Below are positions 24,701 to 33,577 of a DNA stretch of 64,000 nt, piece after piece. This stretch comes from Polynucleobacter sp. JS-Mosq-20-D10 (GTDB lineage: Bacteria > Pseudomonadota > Gammaproteobacteria > Burkholderiales > Burkholderiaceae), in NCBI RefSeq assembly GCF_018687755.1, contig NZ_CP061305.1, positions 62,001-126,000 on the forward strand, in the 5' to 3' direction. Made by a program: the position numbers and the translations under genes. The first letter of the stretch is position 1; each line of letters opens with the position of its first letter. The notes under the pieces were generated by a model. The model worked only from the letters and a program-made list of their open reading frames with translations. It was not told the origin of the DNA and did not search any database.

Positions 24701-26534
24701 GTTAGATGGTGATTCATTGCGCTCTAGAATTAAGCAGGTTGCCTCCGGTCGTTTCGGAGTGACTACTGAATATCTGCGCTCTGCTGATCAAATTCAGATC
24801 AAGATGGCTCAAGGTGCTAAGCCTGGTGAAGGTGGTCAATTGCCTGGTGGTAAAGTTTCCGATTACATCGGTAAGCTGCGCTTCTCCGTGCCAGGCGTTG
24901 GTTTGATTTCTCCTCCTCCACACCATGATATTTACTCTATTGAAGATATCGCTCAGTTGATTCATGATCTGAAGAACGTGAACCCTGCTGCTGATGTCTC
25001 TGTGAAATTAGTATCTGAAGTCGGTGTTGGTACGATTGCCGCCGGTGTTGCCAAAGCCAAAGCAGATCACGTTGTGATCGCTGGCCATGACGGCGGTACA
25101 GGCGCATCACCACTGTCTTCTATTAAGCACGCTGGTTCCCCATGGGAATTAGGCCTGGCTGAAACTCAACAAACATTAGTACTCAATGGTCTGCGTAGCC
25201 GTATTCGTGTACAAGCCGATGGCCAAATGAAAACTGGTCGTGATGTCGTGATCGGTGCATTATTGGGTGCGGATGAGTTTGGTTTTGCAACAGCGCCATT
25301 GGTTGTAGAAGGTTGCATCATGATGCGTAAGTGCCATTTGAATACCTGCCCAGTTGGTGTTGCTACACAAGATCCTGAATTGCGTAAAAAGTTCTCTGGT
25401 AAGCCAGAGCACGTTGTGAACTTCTTCTTCTTTATTGCTGAAGAAGCGCGCGAGATCATGGCTCAACTCGGCATTCGTCAGTTTGATGATTTGATCGGTC
25501 GTGTTGATCTCTTAGATACCCGTAAGGGTATTGAAAACTGGAAAGTACATGGCTTGGATTTCAGTAAGATTTTTGCTGAGCCTAATGTTCCTAAAGATAC
25601 TCCCCGCTACCAGATCCTGACTCAAGAGCATGGCTTAGGTAGTGCGTTGGATAACATTCTGATCGAGAAGAGTGAGCCCGCATTACAGAGTGGTGAAAAA
25701 GTCTCCTTCATTGTTCCCGTGAAGAACGTGAACCGTACTGTTGGTGCAATGCTCTCCGGAGAAATTGCTCAGCGTTATGGCCATGCTGGATTGCCTGATG
25801 ACACGATTCATATTCAATTGAATGGCACTGCCGGTCAAAGTTTCGCCGCCTTCTTGGCGCGCGGCATTACTTTGGATTTAGTTGGTGACGGTAATGACTA
25901 CGTTGGTAAAGGCTTATCCGGTGGACGCGTAATTGTGCGTGCTCCACATGAATTCCGTGGCGATACTGCCAAGAACATCATTGTTGGTAATACTGTTCTC
26001 TATGGTGCAATCGGCGGTGAAGCATTCTTTAACGGTGTGGCTGGCGAGCGTTTCGCAGTTCGTAACTCTGGTGCCACAACGGTTGTTGAAGGTACTGGCG
26101 ATCACGGTTGTGAATACATGACGGGTGGCACTGTAGCTGTGCTGGGTGCAACTGGCCGTAACTTTGCAGCCGGTATGAGCGGTGGTATTGCTTATGTCTA
26201 TGACGAAGATGGTCTCTTTGAGAAGCGCTGCAATACCAGTATGGCAACTTTGGAAAAAGTATTGCCTTCTGCTGAGCAGATTGCCAAGATGCCTCAGTCA
26301 CAGTGGCATGCCCCTATTGACGTGAAGGATGGTGGTGAGCGCATGACTGATGAGCAAATTCTGAAGGGCTTGATCGAGCGTCATTTCCGTCACACTGGTT
26401 CTGAGCGCGCTAAAGCACTCTTAGCTGATTGGGAAAATGCCCGTGGTCGTTTTGTGAAGGTACTTCCTACGGAGTACAAACGTGCTTTAGGCGAGTTGTG
26501 GGAAAAAGCCCAAAACAAAACTGTTGCTGCTTAA
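21789..26534 (+). CDS. gltB: Glutamate synthase (NADPH) large subunit
   Basis: GltB makes glutamate from glutamine and 2-oxoglutarate. The ATG at 21789 gives 1581 residues, with a 25-residue propeptide before the catalytic Cys26 in HDACGVGF; the upstream frame from 21690 crosses the repeat region and is rejected. Domains in order: class II amidotransferase, central domain, FMN-binding synthase domain with the 3Fe-4S cysteines in CIMMRKCHLNTCPVG (Cys1176, 1182, 1187), and the C-terminal beta-helix. gltD follows after 38 bases. Confidence 0.96.
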   Translation: MTTHMNTGLRPIAQGLYDPQNEHDACGVGFVAHIKGKKSHEIVAQGLQILENLDHRGAVGADPLMGDGAGILIQVPDTLYREEMAKQGIDLPPFGEYGVGMIFLPKEQASRLACEQELERTVRLEGQVVLGWRDVPVDVKLPMSPTVQMTEPFIRQIFIGRGRDIMTTDALERKLYVIRKTASHAIQDLHLKHGKEYFVASMSARTIVYKGLLLANQVGAYYKDLQDSRTVSALALVHQRFSTNTFPAWELAHPYRMIAHNGEINTVKGNVNWVNAREGAISSPVLGDDLKKLWPLIYPGQSDTASFDNCLELLVMSGYPLAQAMMMMIPEAWEQHALMDENRRAFYEYHAAMMEPWDGPAAMAFTDGRQIGATLDRNGLRPARYYVTDDDLVIMGSEAGVLPIPESKIVQKWRLQPGKMFMIDMEQGRIIDDVELKDAVSKAKPYKSWIDAVRVKLDEVDASKADLVDEKNTIRPAAKLLDRQQAFGYTQEDIKYLMAPMAMNGEEAIGSMGNDSPLAVLSNKNKPLYNYFKQLFAQVTNPPIDSIRENMVMSLVSFIGPKPNLLDTNNINPPMRLEVNQPILDFNDMAKIRHIGHYTNGKFRSYELDICYPASWGKDGIEARLASLCAEAADAVRSGYNILIVSDRQVDEQHVAIPALLATSAIHQHLVEKGLRTSVGLVVETGSARETHHFALLAGYGAEAVHPYLAMETLAEMAKGLSGDLSAEKAVKNFVKAVGKGLQKVMSKMGISTYMSYTGSQIFEAIGLNKDVIDHYFKGTPSNVGGIGVFEVAEEALRMHQSAFSNDPVLTNMLEAGGEYAFRIRGEDHMWTPDTIAKLQHSTRAGIDKGYQTYKEYANLINDQTKRQMTLRGLFEFKIDPVKAIPLDEVEPAKEIVKRFATGAMSLGSISTEAHATLAIAMNRIGGKSNTGEGGEDPNRYVNELKGIPIKKGETLASILGDDVVEANIPLLDGDSLRSRIKQVASGRFGVTTEYLRSADQIQIKMAQGAKPGEGGQLPGGKVSDYIGKLRFSVPGVGLISPPPHHDIYSIEDIAQLIHDLKNVNPAADVSVKLVSEVGVGTIAAGVAKAKADHVVIAGHDGGTGASPLSSIKHAGSPWELGLAETQQTLVLNGLRSRIRVQADGQMKTGRDVVIGALLGADEFGFATAPLVVEGCIMMRKCHLNTCPVGVATQDPELRKKFSGKPEHVVNFFFFIAEEAREIMAQLGIRQFDDLIGRVDLLDTRKGIENWKVHGLDFSKIFAEPNVPKDTPRYQILTQEHGLGSALDNILIEKSEPALQSGEKVSFIVPVKNVNRTVGAMLSGEIAQRYGHAGLPDDTIHIQLNGTAGQSFAAFLARGITLDLVGDGNDYVGKGLSGGRVIVRAPHEFRGDTAKNIIVGNTVLYGAIGGEAFFNGVAGERFAVRNSGATTVVEGTGDHGCEYMTGGTVAVLGATGRNFAAGMSGGIAYVYDEDGLFEKRCNTSMATLEKVLPSAEQIAKMPQSQWHAPIDVKDGGERMTDEQILKGLIERHFRHTGSERAKALLADWENARGRFVKVLPTEYKRALGELWEKAQNKTVAA

Positions 26535-26572
26535 TTAACAAAGATATTAAGAAAAGATACTAAGGATTCGAT

Positions 26573-28036
26573 ATGGGTAAGGTCACTGGATTTATGGAGT
26601 TTGAGCGCGTAGATGAAACCTACGAAGCTCCCGTTAAGCGCCTCCATCATTACAAAGAGTTTGTTGCGGCACTGACAGATGATGAAGCTAAAGTGCAAGG
26701 TGCGCGTTGCATGGATTGTGGTATTCCATTCTGTAACAACGGCTGTCCTGTTAACAACATCATTCCTGACTTCAATGATTTGGTATTTCATGATGACTGG
26801 AAGAATGCATTAGATGTTTTGCAATCCACCAACAACTTCCCTGAGTTCACTGGCCGTATTTGTCCTGCACCTTGTGAAGCTGCCTGTACCTTGGGTATCA
26901 ATAGTGACGCGGTTGGCATTAAGTCGATTGAGCATGCCATTATTGATAAGGGCTGGGAAAATGGTTGGGTTAAGCCACAGCTACCTAAAACTAAAACGGG
27001 TAAAAAAGTTGCCATTGTTGGTGGTGGACCTGCTGGTATGGCGACTGCGCAGCAATTAGCGCGCGTCGGCCATGACGTCACCGTGTTCGAAAAGAATGAT
27101 CGTGTTGGTGGATTGTTGCGCTACGGCATTCCTGATTTCAAAATGGAAAAATGGTTGATCGACCGTCGTGTAGAGCAAATGCAAGCTGAGGGTGTGAAGT
27201 TTGAGACTGGTGTATTTGTAGGTAAAGAAGCGATTGGTACTGAAGTAAAAAATTACTCCACAAAAACAGTTTCACCTGATCAGCTGATGAAAGATTTTGA
27301 TGCTGTCGTCATTAGTGGTGGGTCTGAACAGCCGCGTGACTTGCCAGTTCCTGGCCGTGAGCTAAAAGGCGTTCACTATGCTTTGGATTTCTTGATTCCA
27401 CAGAACAAAGAAAATGCAGGTGATTTGAAAAATGAAATTTCTGCAGCCGGTAAGCATGTCATCGTGATTGGTGGTGGCGACACTGGATCTGATTGCGTAG
27501 GAACATCAAATCGTCATGGCGCCGCCAAGATTACCCAATTTGAATTGCTACCGCAACCACCAGAGACTGAAAACAAGCCTTTGGTATGGCCATATTGGCC
27601 AACTAAATTGCGTACATCCTCTTCGCACGAAGAAGGTTGTGAGCGCGATTGGTCTGTTGCGACCAAGCGTTTTGAAGGTAAAGACGGCAAACTTGAGAAG
27701 TTGATCTGTGTGCGCTTGGAGTGGAAAGACGGCAAGATGTCAGAAATGCCAAACTCTGAATTCGAAATAAAGGCAGATTTAGTGTTTTTGGCAATGGGTT
27801 TTGTGTCCCCAGCAGCGCAGGTGCTGAATGCCTTCGGTGTTGAAAAAGACGCCCGTGGGAATGCAAAAGCCACTGTCGATGGCCAAAACGCTTACCAAAC
27901 CAATGTTCCTAAGGTATTTGCTGCTGGTGATATGCGCCGTGGACAGTCTTTGGTGGTTTGGGCGATTCGTGAAGGTCGTCAGGCGGCCCAAGCAGTAGAC
28001 GAGTATTTAATGGGGTCTTCTGTTCTGCCGCGATAA
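26573..28036 (+). CDS. gltD: Glutamate synthase (NADPH) small subunit
   Basis: GltD passes electrons from NADPH through FAD and two 4Fe-4S clusters to GltB. The 487-residue product has N-terminal cluster cysteines in CMDCGIPFCNNGCPVNN and CPAPCEAACTLGI, the FAD-binding GGGPAGMA near residue 150, and an NADPH-site GGGDTGSDCVGT. It is in an operon with gltB. mlaF starts 10 bases after it, so gltBD and mla may share a transcript. Confidence 0.96.
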   Translation: MGKVTGFMEFERVDETYEAPVKRLHHYKEFVAALTDDEAKVQGARCMDCGIPFCNNGCPVNNIIPDFNDLVFHDDWKNALDVLQSTNNFPEFTGRICPAPCEAACTLGINSDAVGIKSIEHAIIDKGWENGWVKPQLPKTKTGKKVAIVGGGPAGMATAQQLARVGHDVTVFEKNDRVGGLLRYGIPDFKMEKWLIDRRVEQMQAEGVKFETGVFVGKEAIGTEVKNYSTKTVSPDQLMKDFDAVVISGGSEQPRDLPVPGRELKGVHYALDFLIPQNKENAGDLKNEISAAGKHVIVIGGGDTGSDCVGTSNRHGAAKITQFELLPQPPETENKPLVWPYWPTKLRTSSSHEEGCERDWSVATKRFEGKDGKLEKLICVRLEWKDGKMSEMPNSEFEIKADLVFLAMGFVSPAAQVLNAFGVEKDARGNAKATVDGQNAYQTNVPKVFAAGDMRRGQSLVVWAIREGRQAAQAVDEYLMGSSVLPR

Positions 28037-28046
28037 TATTGACAAT

Positions 28047-28913
28047 ATGAACAGTGGCCGCTCCAACTCGGTGGAAGTGAAGCAAAAGACCTTTAGTGGT
28101 GGCCATGGCGAAGTTGTCGTTTCAATCAAGGACGTCAACTTCTCCTATGCCCCTGGCGAGCGGAAAATTCTATCGGGACTCAATATGGAGTTCCATCGCG
28201 GTCAAGTGGTTGCCGTCATGGGTGGCTCTGGTTGTGGCAAGACCACCATTCTTAGACTCATTGGTGGTCAATTTACCGCGCAGTCTGGTCAAGTTTTATT
28301 CGAAGGCCATGATATTGGCAAAATGAACAGCACTGAATTGATGGCAGCCCGTCGTCGTATGGGAATGCTCTTTCAGTTTGGCGCACTCTTTACTGACCTC
28401 AGTGTTTTCGAAAACGTCGCCTTTCCTTTGCGTGAGCACACCAATTTAAGTGAAGAGCTATTGCGCTCTTTGGTGTTGATGAAGCTCAATGCAGTGGGCT
28501 TGCGTGGAGCACGTGATTTAATGCCTTCACAGATTTCTGGTGGCATGGCGCGCCGTGTTGCGCTAGCAAGAGCGATTGCGCTTGATCCCCCTTTGATCAT
28601 GTATGACGAGCCCTTTGCTGGTTTAGATCCGATTTCATTGGGGATTACTGCGCGCTTGATTCGGGATTTGAATCAGGCTTTAGGTGCAACCAGTTTATTG
28701 GTAACGCATGATGTGGAAGAAACTTTTGAAATTGCCGATTATGTGTATTTCATTGCTAATGGTCGTATTGGTGCTGAGGGAACACCAGAAGAGTTAAGTC
28801 GCTCAACAGATCCTTTTGTACGTCAATTCTTAGATGCCTCACCGGATGGTCCAGTACCATTTCACTATCCAGGGCAAAGCCTTGAAGAAGATTTTGGGGT
28901 GAGCCTCAAATGA
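28047..28913 (+). CDS. mlaF: Phospholipid transport ATPase MlaF
   Basis: MlaF is the ATPase of the MlaFEDB complex, which moves phospholipids between the inner and outer membranes to keep lipid asymmetry. The 288-residue product has Walker A GGSGCGKTT near residue 63, signature ISGGMARRVALARA, Walker B LIMYDEPFAGLDP, and the switch His in VTHDVEE. Its start codon is 10 bases after gltD and its stop overlaps the mlaE start (ATGA). Confidence 0.95.
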   Translation: MNSGRSNSVEVKQKTFSGGHGEVVVSIKDVNFSYAPGERKILSGLNMEFHRGQVVAVMGGSGCGKTTILRLIGGQFTAQSGQVLFEGHDIGKMNSTELMAARRRMGMLFQFGALFTDLSVFENVAFPLREHTNLSEELLRSLVLMKLNAVGLRGARDLMPSQISGGMARRVALARAIALDPPLIMYDEPFAGLDPISLGITARLIRDLNQALGATSLLVTHDVEETFEIADYVYFIANGRIGAEGTPEELSRSTDPFVRQFLDASPDGPVPFHYPGQSLEEDFGVSLK

Positions 28914-29707
28914 GCATGCTTGATAAAACTATAGATTTCTTGAGTGATCTTGGATTCTTCGTTCGTCGAAACTTAACTAGCCTTGGGCTTGCTGCGCGCA
29001 TGTTTGCCGCAGTGATTTGGCGCTCTAGCTTTTTATTAAAGAGACCACGTTTAGTTTCCGATCAAATTTTATTTTTGGGTAATTACTCGTTTGTGATTAT
29101 TGCGGTATCTGGTTTGTTTGTTGGTTTTGTTTTGGGTTTGCAAGGTTATTACACCTTGAATCGTTATGGTTCGGAGCAGGCTTTGGGTTTATTGGTGGCT
29201 TTATCGCTCACCCGGGAATTGGGCCCTGTGATAACTGCCCTCTTATTTGCTGGTCGTGCTGGTACATCACTTACCGCTGAGATTGGCTTAATGAAGGCCG
29301 GTGAACAGCTCAGCGCCATGGAAATGATGGCGGTAGATCCATTAAGCCGCGTGATCGCCCCACGACTTTGGGCTGGGATTATTACGATGCCGATTTTGGC
29401 AACGATCTTTACTGCAGTCGGTGTCATGGGTGGCTATTTTGTTGGTGTTCCTTTAATTGGGGTGGACTCCGGCGCCTTTTGGTCGCAGATGCAAGGCGGG
29501 GTGGACCTCTTTTCCGATATTGGAAATGGCTTGATTAAAAGTCTGGTATTTGGTGTGGCAGTGACCTTTATTGCGCTTTATCAGGGCTACGAGGCAAAAC
29601 CGACGCCTGAGGGCGTTTCGCAAGCCACCACCAGAACAGTAGTGATCTCTTCCTTATCGGTTTTAGCATTAGATTTCTTGCTCACCGCGATGATGTTCTC
29701 GAATTAG
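28910..29707 (+). CDS. mlaE: Phospholipid transport permease MlaE
   Basis: MlaE is the membrane subunit of the MlaFEDB lipid transporter. The 265-residue product has several hydrophobic helices and the family segments LVALSLTRELGPVITALLFA near residues 93-112 and GRAGTSLTAEIGLMKAGEQL. It overlaps mlaF by 4 bases, and mlaD follows after 21 bases, the usual order. Confidence 0.95.
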   Translation: MSMLDKTIDFLSDLGFFVRRNLTSLGLAARMFAAVIWRSSFLLKRPRLVSDQILFLGNYSFVIIAVSGLFVGFVLGLQGYYTLNRYGSEQALGLLVALSLTRELGPVITALLFAGRAGTSLTAEIGLMKAGEQLSAMEMMAVDPLSRVIAPRLWAGIITMPILATIFTAVGVMGGYFVGVPLIGVDSGAFWSQMQGGVDLFSDIGNGLIKSLVFGVAVTFIALYQGYEAKPTPEGVSQATTRTVVISSLSVLALDFLLTAMMFSN

Positions 29708-29728
29708 AAAGAATAAACTGGAACTCTT

Positions 29729-30211
29729 ATGAGAAAAAGTGCAATTGATGTTTGGGTCGGAATCTTTGTAGCCATTGGTTTGCTGGCTGCTTTGTTTCTC
29801 GCATTGAAAGTTGGCAATATGAATGCCGTTTCATTTGCGCCCACTTACAAAATTTCTGCTCGTTTTGACAATATCGGTGGACTGAAGCCACGCGCACCAG
29901 TCAAAAGTGCGGGTGTAGTCGTTGGGCGTATTGCGAATATTTCTTTTGATGACAAGACTTATCAGGCCACTGTCACCATGACCATTGAGGAAGCCTATAA
30001 GTTCCCCAGGGATTCTTCTGCCAAGATTTTGACTTCAGGTTTATTAGGTGAGCAATACATCGGGCTTGAGGCCGGCGGCTCCGATGATATGTTGGCTGCT
30101 GGAGATAAGATTACTCAGACTCAGTCGGCTGTTGTTCTAGAAAATCTGATTAGCCAGTTCTTGTATAACAAGGCTGCCGATAGCGGTAAAGATAAGGGTG
30201 CTGAAAAGTAA
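29729..30211 (+). CDS. mlaD: Lipid-binding MCE protein MlaD
   Basis: MlaD forms a hexameric ring in the periplasm, anchored by one N-terminal helix, and feeds lipid to MlaE. The 160-residue product has the helix at about 8-27 and one MCE domain with FDNIGGLKPRAPVKSAGVVVGR near 45-66 and LTSGLLGEQYIGLEAGG. The last base of its stop codon is the first base of the mlaA ATG, so translation is tightly coupled. Confidence 0.95.
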   Translation: MRKSAIDVWVGIFVAIGLLAALFLALKVGNMNAVSFAPTYKISARFDNIGGLKPRAPVKSAGVVVGRIANISFDDKTYQATVTMTIEEAYKFPRDSSAKILTSGLLGEQYIGLEAGGSDDMLAAGDKITQTQSAVVLENLISQFLYNKAADSGKDKGAEK

Positions 30212-30957
30212 TGCAGTGGCTTGTCAAACTTAAACGTCTTGTACTGCTTGCTCTTGCAGCCGGCATGGTGGGTTGTGCCTCCATCCCTGCCGGCGTAGAA
30301 CCTTCCCCAAGTGATCCTTGGGAGCCGTTTAATCGCTCCGTTTTTGAGTTTAATGAAGGCTTAGACGCCTATCTACTCAAGCCAGTAGTGACTGGCTACC
30401 GTTTTGTCTTGCCAGAGTTTGTGCGTGACGGTATTTATAACTTTTTTAGTAATTACAGCGATATCTACACTGCACTGCAGAATCTTTTGCAGGGCAAGCC
30501 CGACTATGCCTTTAGCGACCTGATGAGGGTGGTGGTTAATACCACCTTTGGTTTAGGTGGCTTAATTGATATGGCAACTCCAGGGGGTCTACCAAAGCAT
30601 AAGGAAGATTGGGGCCAAACCTTTGGCGTTTGGGGTATTCCTTCTGGCCCTTATGTGGTTCTGCCGTTCTTTGGGGCAAGTAATGTACGCGATACCTTTG
30701 GTACCGCAGCTGATTTAGAGTCTGACTATCTATTTAGTTACATCAAAGATATCGGCCTGCGTAATAGTATTACTGGGTTGAGGGTGGTCAATGCACGTAA
30801 TACGTATTACGAGGCGGGTGATTTATTAGATGGGGCTGCAATCGATAAATATAGCTTTGTGCGGGACGCCTATATTCAGAGACGTGCTTACCAGATCAAT
30901 GAGGGGCGTGACGATGAAGAGCCTCTGATGCCAGTTTACGAGAACCCTTACCAATAA
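30211..30957 (+). CDS. mlaA: Outer-membrane lipoprotein MlaA (VacJ)
   Basis: MlaA sits in the outer membrane with porins and removes mislocalised phospholipid from the outer leaflet. The 248-residue product has a signal peptide with lipobox MVGC near residue 22, then the VacJ core: DPWEPFNRSVFEFNE, DYAFSDLMRVVVNTTFGLGG, and GPYVVLPFFGASNVRDT. In E. coli mlaA is elsewhere; here it is inside the mla operon, as in other betaproteobacteria. Confidence 0.95.
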   Translation: MQWLVKLKRLVLLALAAGMVGCASIPAGVEPSPSDPWEPFNRSVFEFNEGLDAYLLKPVVTGYRFVLPEFVRDGIYNFFSNYSDIYTALQNLLQGKPDYAFSDLMRVVVNTTFGLGGLIDMATPGGLPKHKEDWGQTFGVWGIPSGPYVVLPFFGASNVRDTFGTAADLESDYLFSYIKDIGLRNSITGLRVVNARNTYYEAGDLLDGAAIDKYSFVRDAYIQRRAYQINEGRDDEEPLMPVYENPYQ

Positions 30958-31029
30958 AACGCCTGAGCCTCACGGGATTTGGTTAAGGAGCTAAAATGAG
31001 CTTCAATGATTAGCATTAATCGAGGACTC

Positions 31030-31677
31030 ATGAAAAGCCAAAAAACGATGCAAAAATATTTTTCAGTGCTGCTATTAAGCTTCTTATTGTTTGCTAGCAG
31101 TGCTTCTGCTCAAGCAGTGGATCAGTCCACGCCAGATGGTTTGATTAAGGCCGTTGTTTCTGATGTGATGGCTTCTGTAAAGTCTGATCCAGAAATTCAA
31201 AAAGGGAATATCCCGCGCGTTGTAGATTTAGTGGAAAAGAAAATTGTTCCTTACACCGACATGCGCCGCACTACTGAAATGGCGATGGGCCCCAATTGGA
31301 AGAAAGCGACTCCTGAGCAACAGGCTCAATTAGTTTCTGAGTTTAAGAATTTACTGATTCGTACATACTCTGGCGCTCTAAGCCAACTGCGTGATCAAAC
31401 AATTCAATTTAAGCCTTTGCGTGCAGCTCCAGACGACAAGGAAGTGGTTGTAAAGACTGTAGTCGTCGGTCGCGGAGATCCAGTCCCGCTTGACTACCGC
31501 CTTGAAAAAACAGCCAATGGTTGGAGGGTTTACGACATGAACATCATGGGCGTCTGGCTGGTAGAGGCTTATCGCAATCAGTTTGCCAATCAAATTAGCC
31601 AAAATGGCGTTGAGGGTTTGGTCAAGTTCTTGCAGGATCGCAACAAGCAGCTTGCTGCTGCGAAGCCAGCAAACTAA
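31030..31677 (+). CDS. mlaC: Periplasmic phospholipid-binding protein MlaC
   Basis: MlaC shuttles phospholipids through the periplasm between MlaA and MlaFEDB. The start at 31030 gives 215 residues with a clear signal peptide ending ASA-QA; GAGGA lies only 3-4 bases before it. The frame is open to an ATG at 31006. The mature part has PYTDMRRTTEMAMGPNWKKA and the conserved TYSGALSQLRDQTIQF and NIMGVWLVEAYRNQF segments. Confidence 0.93.
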   Translation: MKSQKTMQKYFSVLLLSFLLFASSASAQAVDQSTPDGLIKAVVSDVMASVKSDPEIQKGNIPRVVDLVEKKIVPYTDMRRTTEMAMGPNWKKATPEQQAQLVSEFKNLLIRTYSGALSQLRDQTIQFKPLRAAPDDKEVVVKTVVVGRGDPVPLDYRLEKTANGWRVYDMNIMGVWLVEAYRNQFANQISQNGVEGLVKFLQDRNKQLAAAKPAN

Positions 31678-31711
31678 AGACCGCACAGGTTCAATCAAAG
31701 ATAAATATTAG

Positions 31712-31972
31712 ATGCCATTCTTATTACCCAGTTCAGTGACGCAAGACAATGTATTGCAGTTGGAGAAAGATGGCCTCTTAAATCTTGCGACATTAAGAGC
31801 GGTAGATTGCTGCAATCTCAAGGATTTTGACTCTACTGTGCTAACTGTCTTATTGGCATGGCAGAAGAAATTACAAGCCGATGGTCAGCAGATTGCTGTG
31901 CAAAATGCGCCTGAAAAATTAATCGTATTAGCCGGCGTATATGGTGTAGCCCAGTTGCTAGGTTTGTCATAG
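31712..31972 (+). CDS. mlaB: STAS-domain protein MlaB
   Basis: MlaB is the small cytoplasmic STAS subunit that stabilises and activates MlaF. The 86-residue product is about the length of a single STAS domain, with the central CNLKDFDSTVLTVLLAWQKK helix, where family members carry the conserved Asp-Ser/Thr pair. It completes the set mlaFEDACB. The next ABC gene starts 1 base after its stop. Confidence 0.88.
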   Translation: MPFLLPSSVTQDNVLQLEKDGLLNLATLRAVDCCNLKDFDSTVLTVLLAWQKKLQADGQQIAVQNAPEKLIVLAGVYGVAQLLGLS

Positions 31973-31973
31973 C

Positions 31974-32726
31974 ATGCACGCCGCAATATCAATTAAAAAC
32001 GTATCCAAAAATTATGGCGCACTTCAAGCGCTAGATGATGTTTCTTTATCCATTGAGCCAGGTGAGTTCTTTGGCCTGCTGGGCCCCAATGGTGCCGGTA
32101 AGACAACACTCATCTCGATACTGGCGGGTTTAGTTACTGCAGATCGCGGTCACGCGGCAATCATGGGAGCAGATGTTCAAAGTCAATTTCGTGATGCTCG
32201 ACGGATGTTAGGCGTCGTGCCGCAGGAGCTGGTGTTCGATCCATTCTTTACTGTTAGAGAAACGCTGCAATTTCAATCTGGTTATTTTGGGATTCGGCAT
32301 AACGATGCTTGGATTGACGAGATTATGGCTAACTTGGATCTCACTGGTAAAGCCGATAGCAATATGCGTTCCTTATCTGGCGGTATGAAGCGCCGAGTAT
32401 TGGTGGCGCAGGCCTTGGTTCATAGACCGCCAGTCATTATTTTGGATGAGCCTACTGCTGGAGTTGACGTGGAGTTGCGTCAATCGCTTTGGCAATTTAT
32501 TAGTCGCCTAAACCAAGATGGTCACACCATCGTTTTAACAACCCATTACCTTGAAGAGGCTGAGGCATTGTGTCAGCGCATTGCCATGCTCAAGCAAGGA
32601 AAGATTGTTGCTTTGGATACAACCGCGAATTTATTGAGCCAATACGGCTCAGTGAAAAAAGATGGTGAGGGTAAAACAGATCTCGAAGATGTGTTTGTCA
32701 ACATCATGTCGGGAGGTGCTCGATGA
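31974..32726 (+). CDS. ABC-2 type exporter ATPase (YadG-like)
   Basis: The 250-residue ATPase has Walker A GPNGAGKTT near residue 38, Q-loop VPQELVFDP, signature LSGGMKRRVLVAQAL, Walker B VIILDEPTAGVD and switch His in TTHYLEE. With the permease gene after it, whose start overlaps by 4 bases, it resembles the YadGH exporter, whose substrate is unknown to me. It directly follows mlaB, so it may be part of the same transcript and have an envelope role. Confidence 0.85.
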   Translation: MHAAISIKNVSKNYGALQALDDVSLSIEPGEFFGLLGPNGAGKTTLISILAGLVTADRGHAAIMGADVQSQFRDARRMLGVVPQELVFDPFFTVRETLQFQSGYFGIRHNDAWIDEIMANLDLTGKADSNMRSLSGGMKRRVLVAQALVHRPPVIILDEPTAGVDVELRQSLWQFISRLNQDGHTIVLTTHYLEEAEALCQRIAMLKQGKIVALDTTANLLSQYGSVKKDGEGKTDLEDVFVNIMSGGAR

Positions 32727-33511
32727 AGCCTATTCTGAATAAACTGCCAATCTCCTATGGGAGTGGTTTCCCAACCCTATTACGAAAAGAAATTAAACGT
32801 TTTTATAAGGTAGCGTTCCAGACTGTTGCTGCGCCAGTTCTTACTGCTGTTCTATATTTAATGATCTTCGGACATGTGCTCGAGGGAAAAGAGGTATATG
32901 GCCGCTTAAATTACACGGCCTTCTTGATTCCTGGTTTAGTCATGATGAGCGTACTGCAGAATGCATTTGCCAATACCTCTTCATCTCTCATTCAGTCTAA
33001 GGTAACTGGCAACCTAGTCTTTGTATTGCTAGCCCCTTTTAGTCACTTAGAGTTTTATGCTGCCTATGTCTTAGCTGCAGTGTTTCGTGGAATTGTTGTT
33101 GGTGCTGGTGTATTACTGATTACCGCATGGTTTGCTATGCCATCTTTTGAGTATCCCTTGTGGATCATGGCATTCGCTTTATTGGGCGCGGCAATTTTAG
33201 GAAGCATGGGTTTAATTGCGGGCATTTGGGCAGACAAATACGATCAATTGGCGGCCTTCCAGAATTTCATCATCATGCCAGCAACCATGCTGTCAGGCGT
33301 GTTTTACTCCATTCATTCTTTGCCAGTTGCATGGCAAGTGGTATCTCACTTCAATCCATTCTTTTATATGATCGATGGCTTCCGTTATGGTTTCTTCGGA
33401 GTGTCAGACATACCCCCTTGGAATAGTTTGGCGATTGTTGCCTGCTTCTTTATCGCAGTCTCAGTGATTGCTTTGCGTTTACTGCAAAAAGGCTACAAGC
33501 TTAGGAACTGA
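32723..33511 (+). CDS. ABC-2 type exporter permease (YadH-like)
   Basis: The 262-residue permease has six predicted membrane helices and the ABC-2 family segment FLIPGLVMMSVLQNAF near residues 68-83, then FNPFFYMIDGFRYGFFG near the C-terminus. It works with the ATPase just upstream. The substrate is not known from sequence. Confidence 0.85.
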   Translation: MKPILNKLPISYGSGFPTLLRKEIKRFYKVAFQTVAAPVLTAVLYLMIFGHVLEGKEVYGRLNYTAFLIPGLVMMSVLQNAFANTSSSLIQSKVTGNLVFVLLAPFSHLEFYAAYVLAAVFRGIVVGAGVLLITAWFAMPSFEYPLWIMAFALLGAAILGSMGLIAGIWADKYDQLAAFQNFIIMPATMLSGVFYSIHSLPVAWQVVSHFNPFFYMIDGFRYGFFGVSDIPPWNSLAIVACFFIAVSVIALRLLQKGYKLRN

Positions 33512-33577
33512 GTGCGTAAGGCTTGCTTCAAAATTAGTATTTAAGAATATTCAGAAATTAGAAATCAGGAGATTGTG

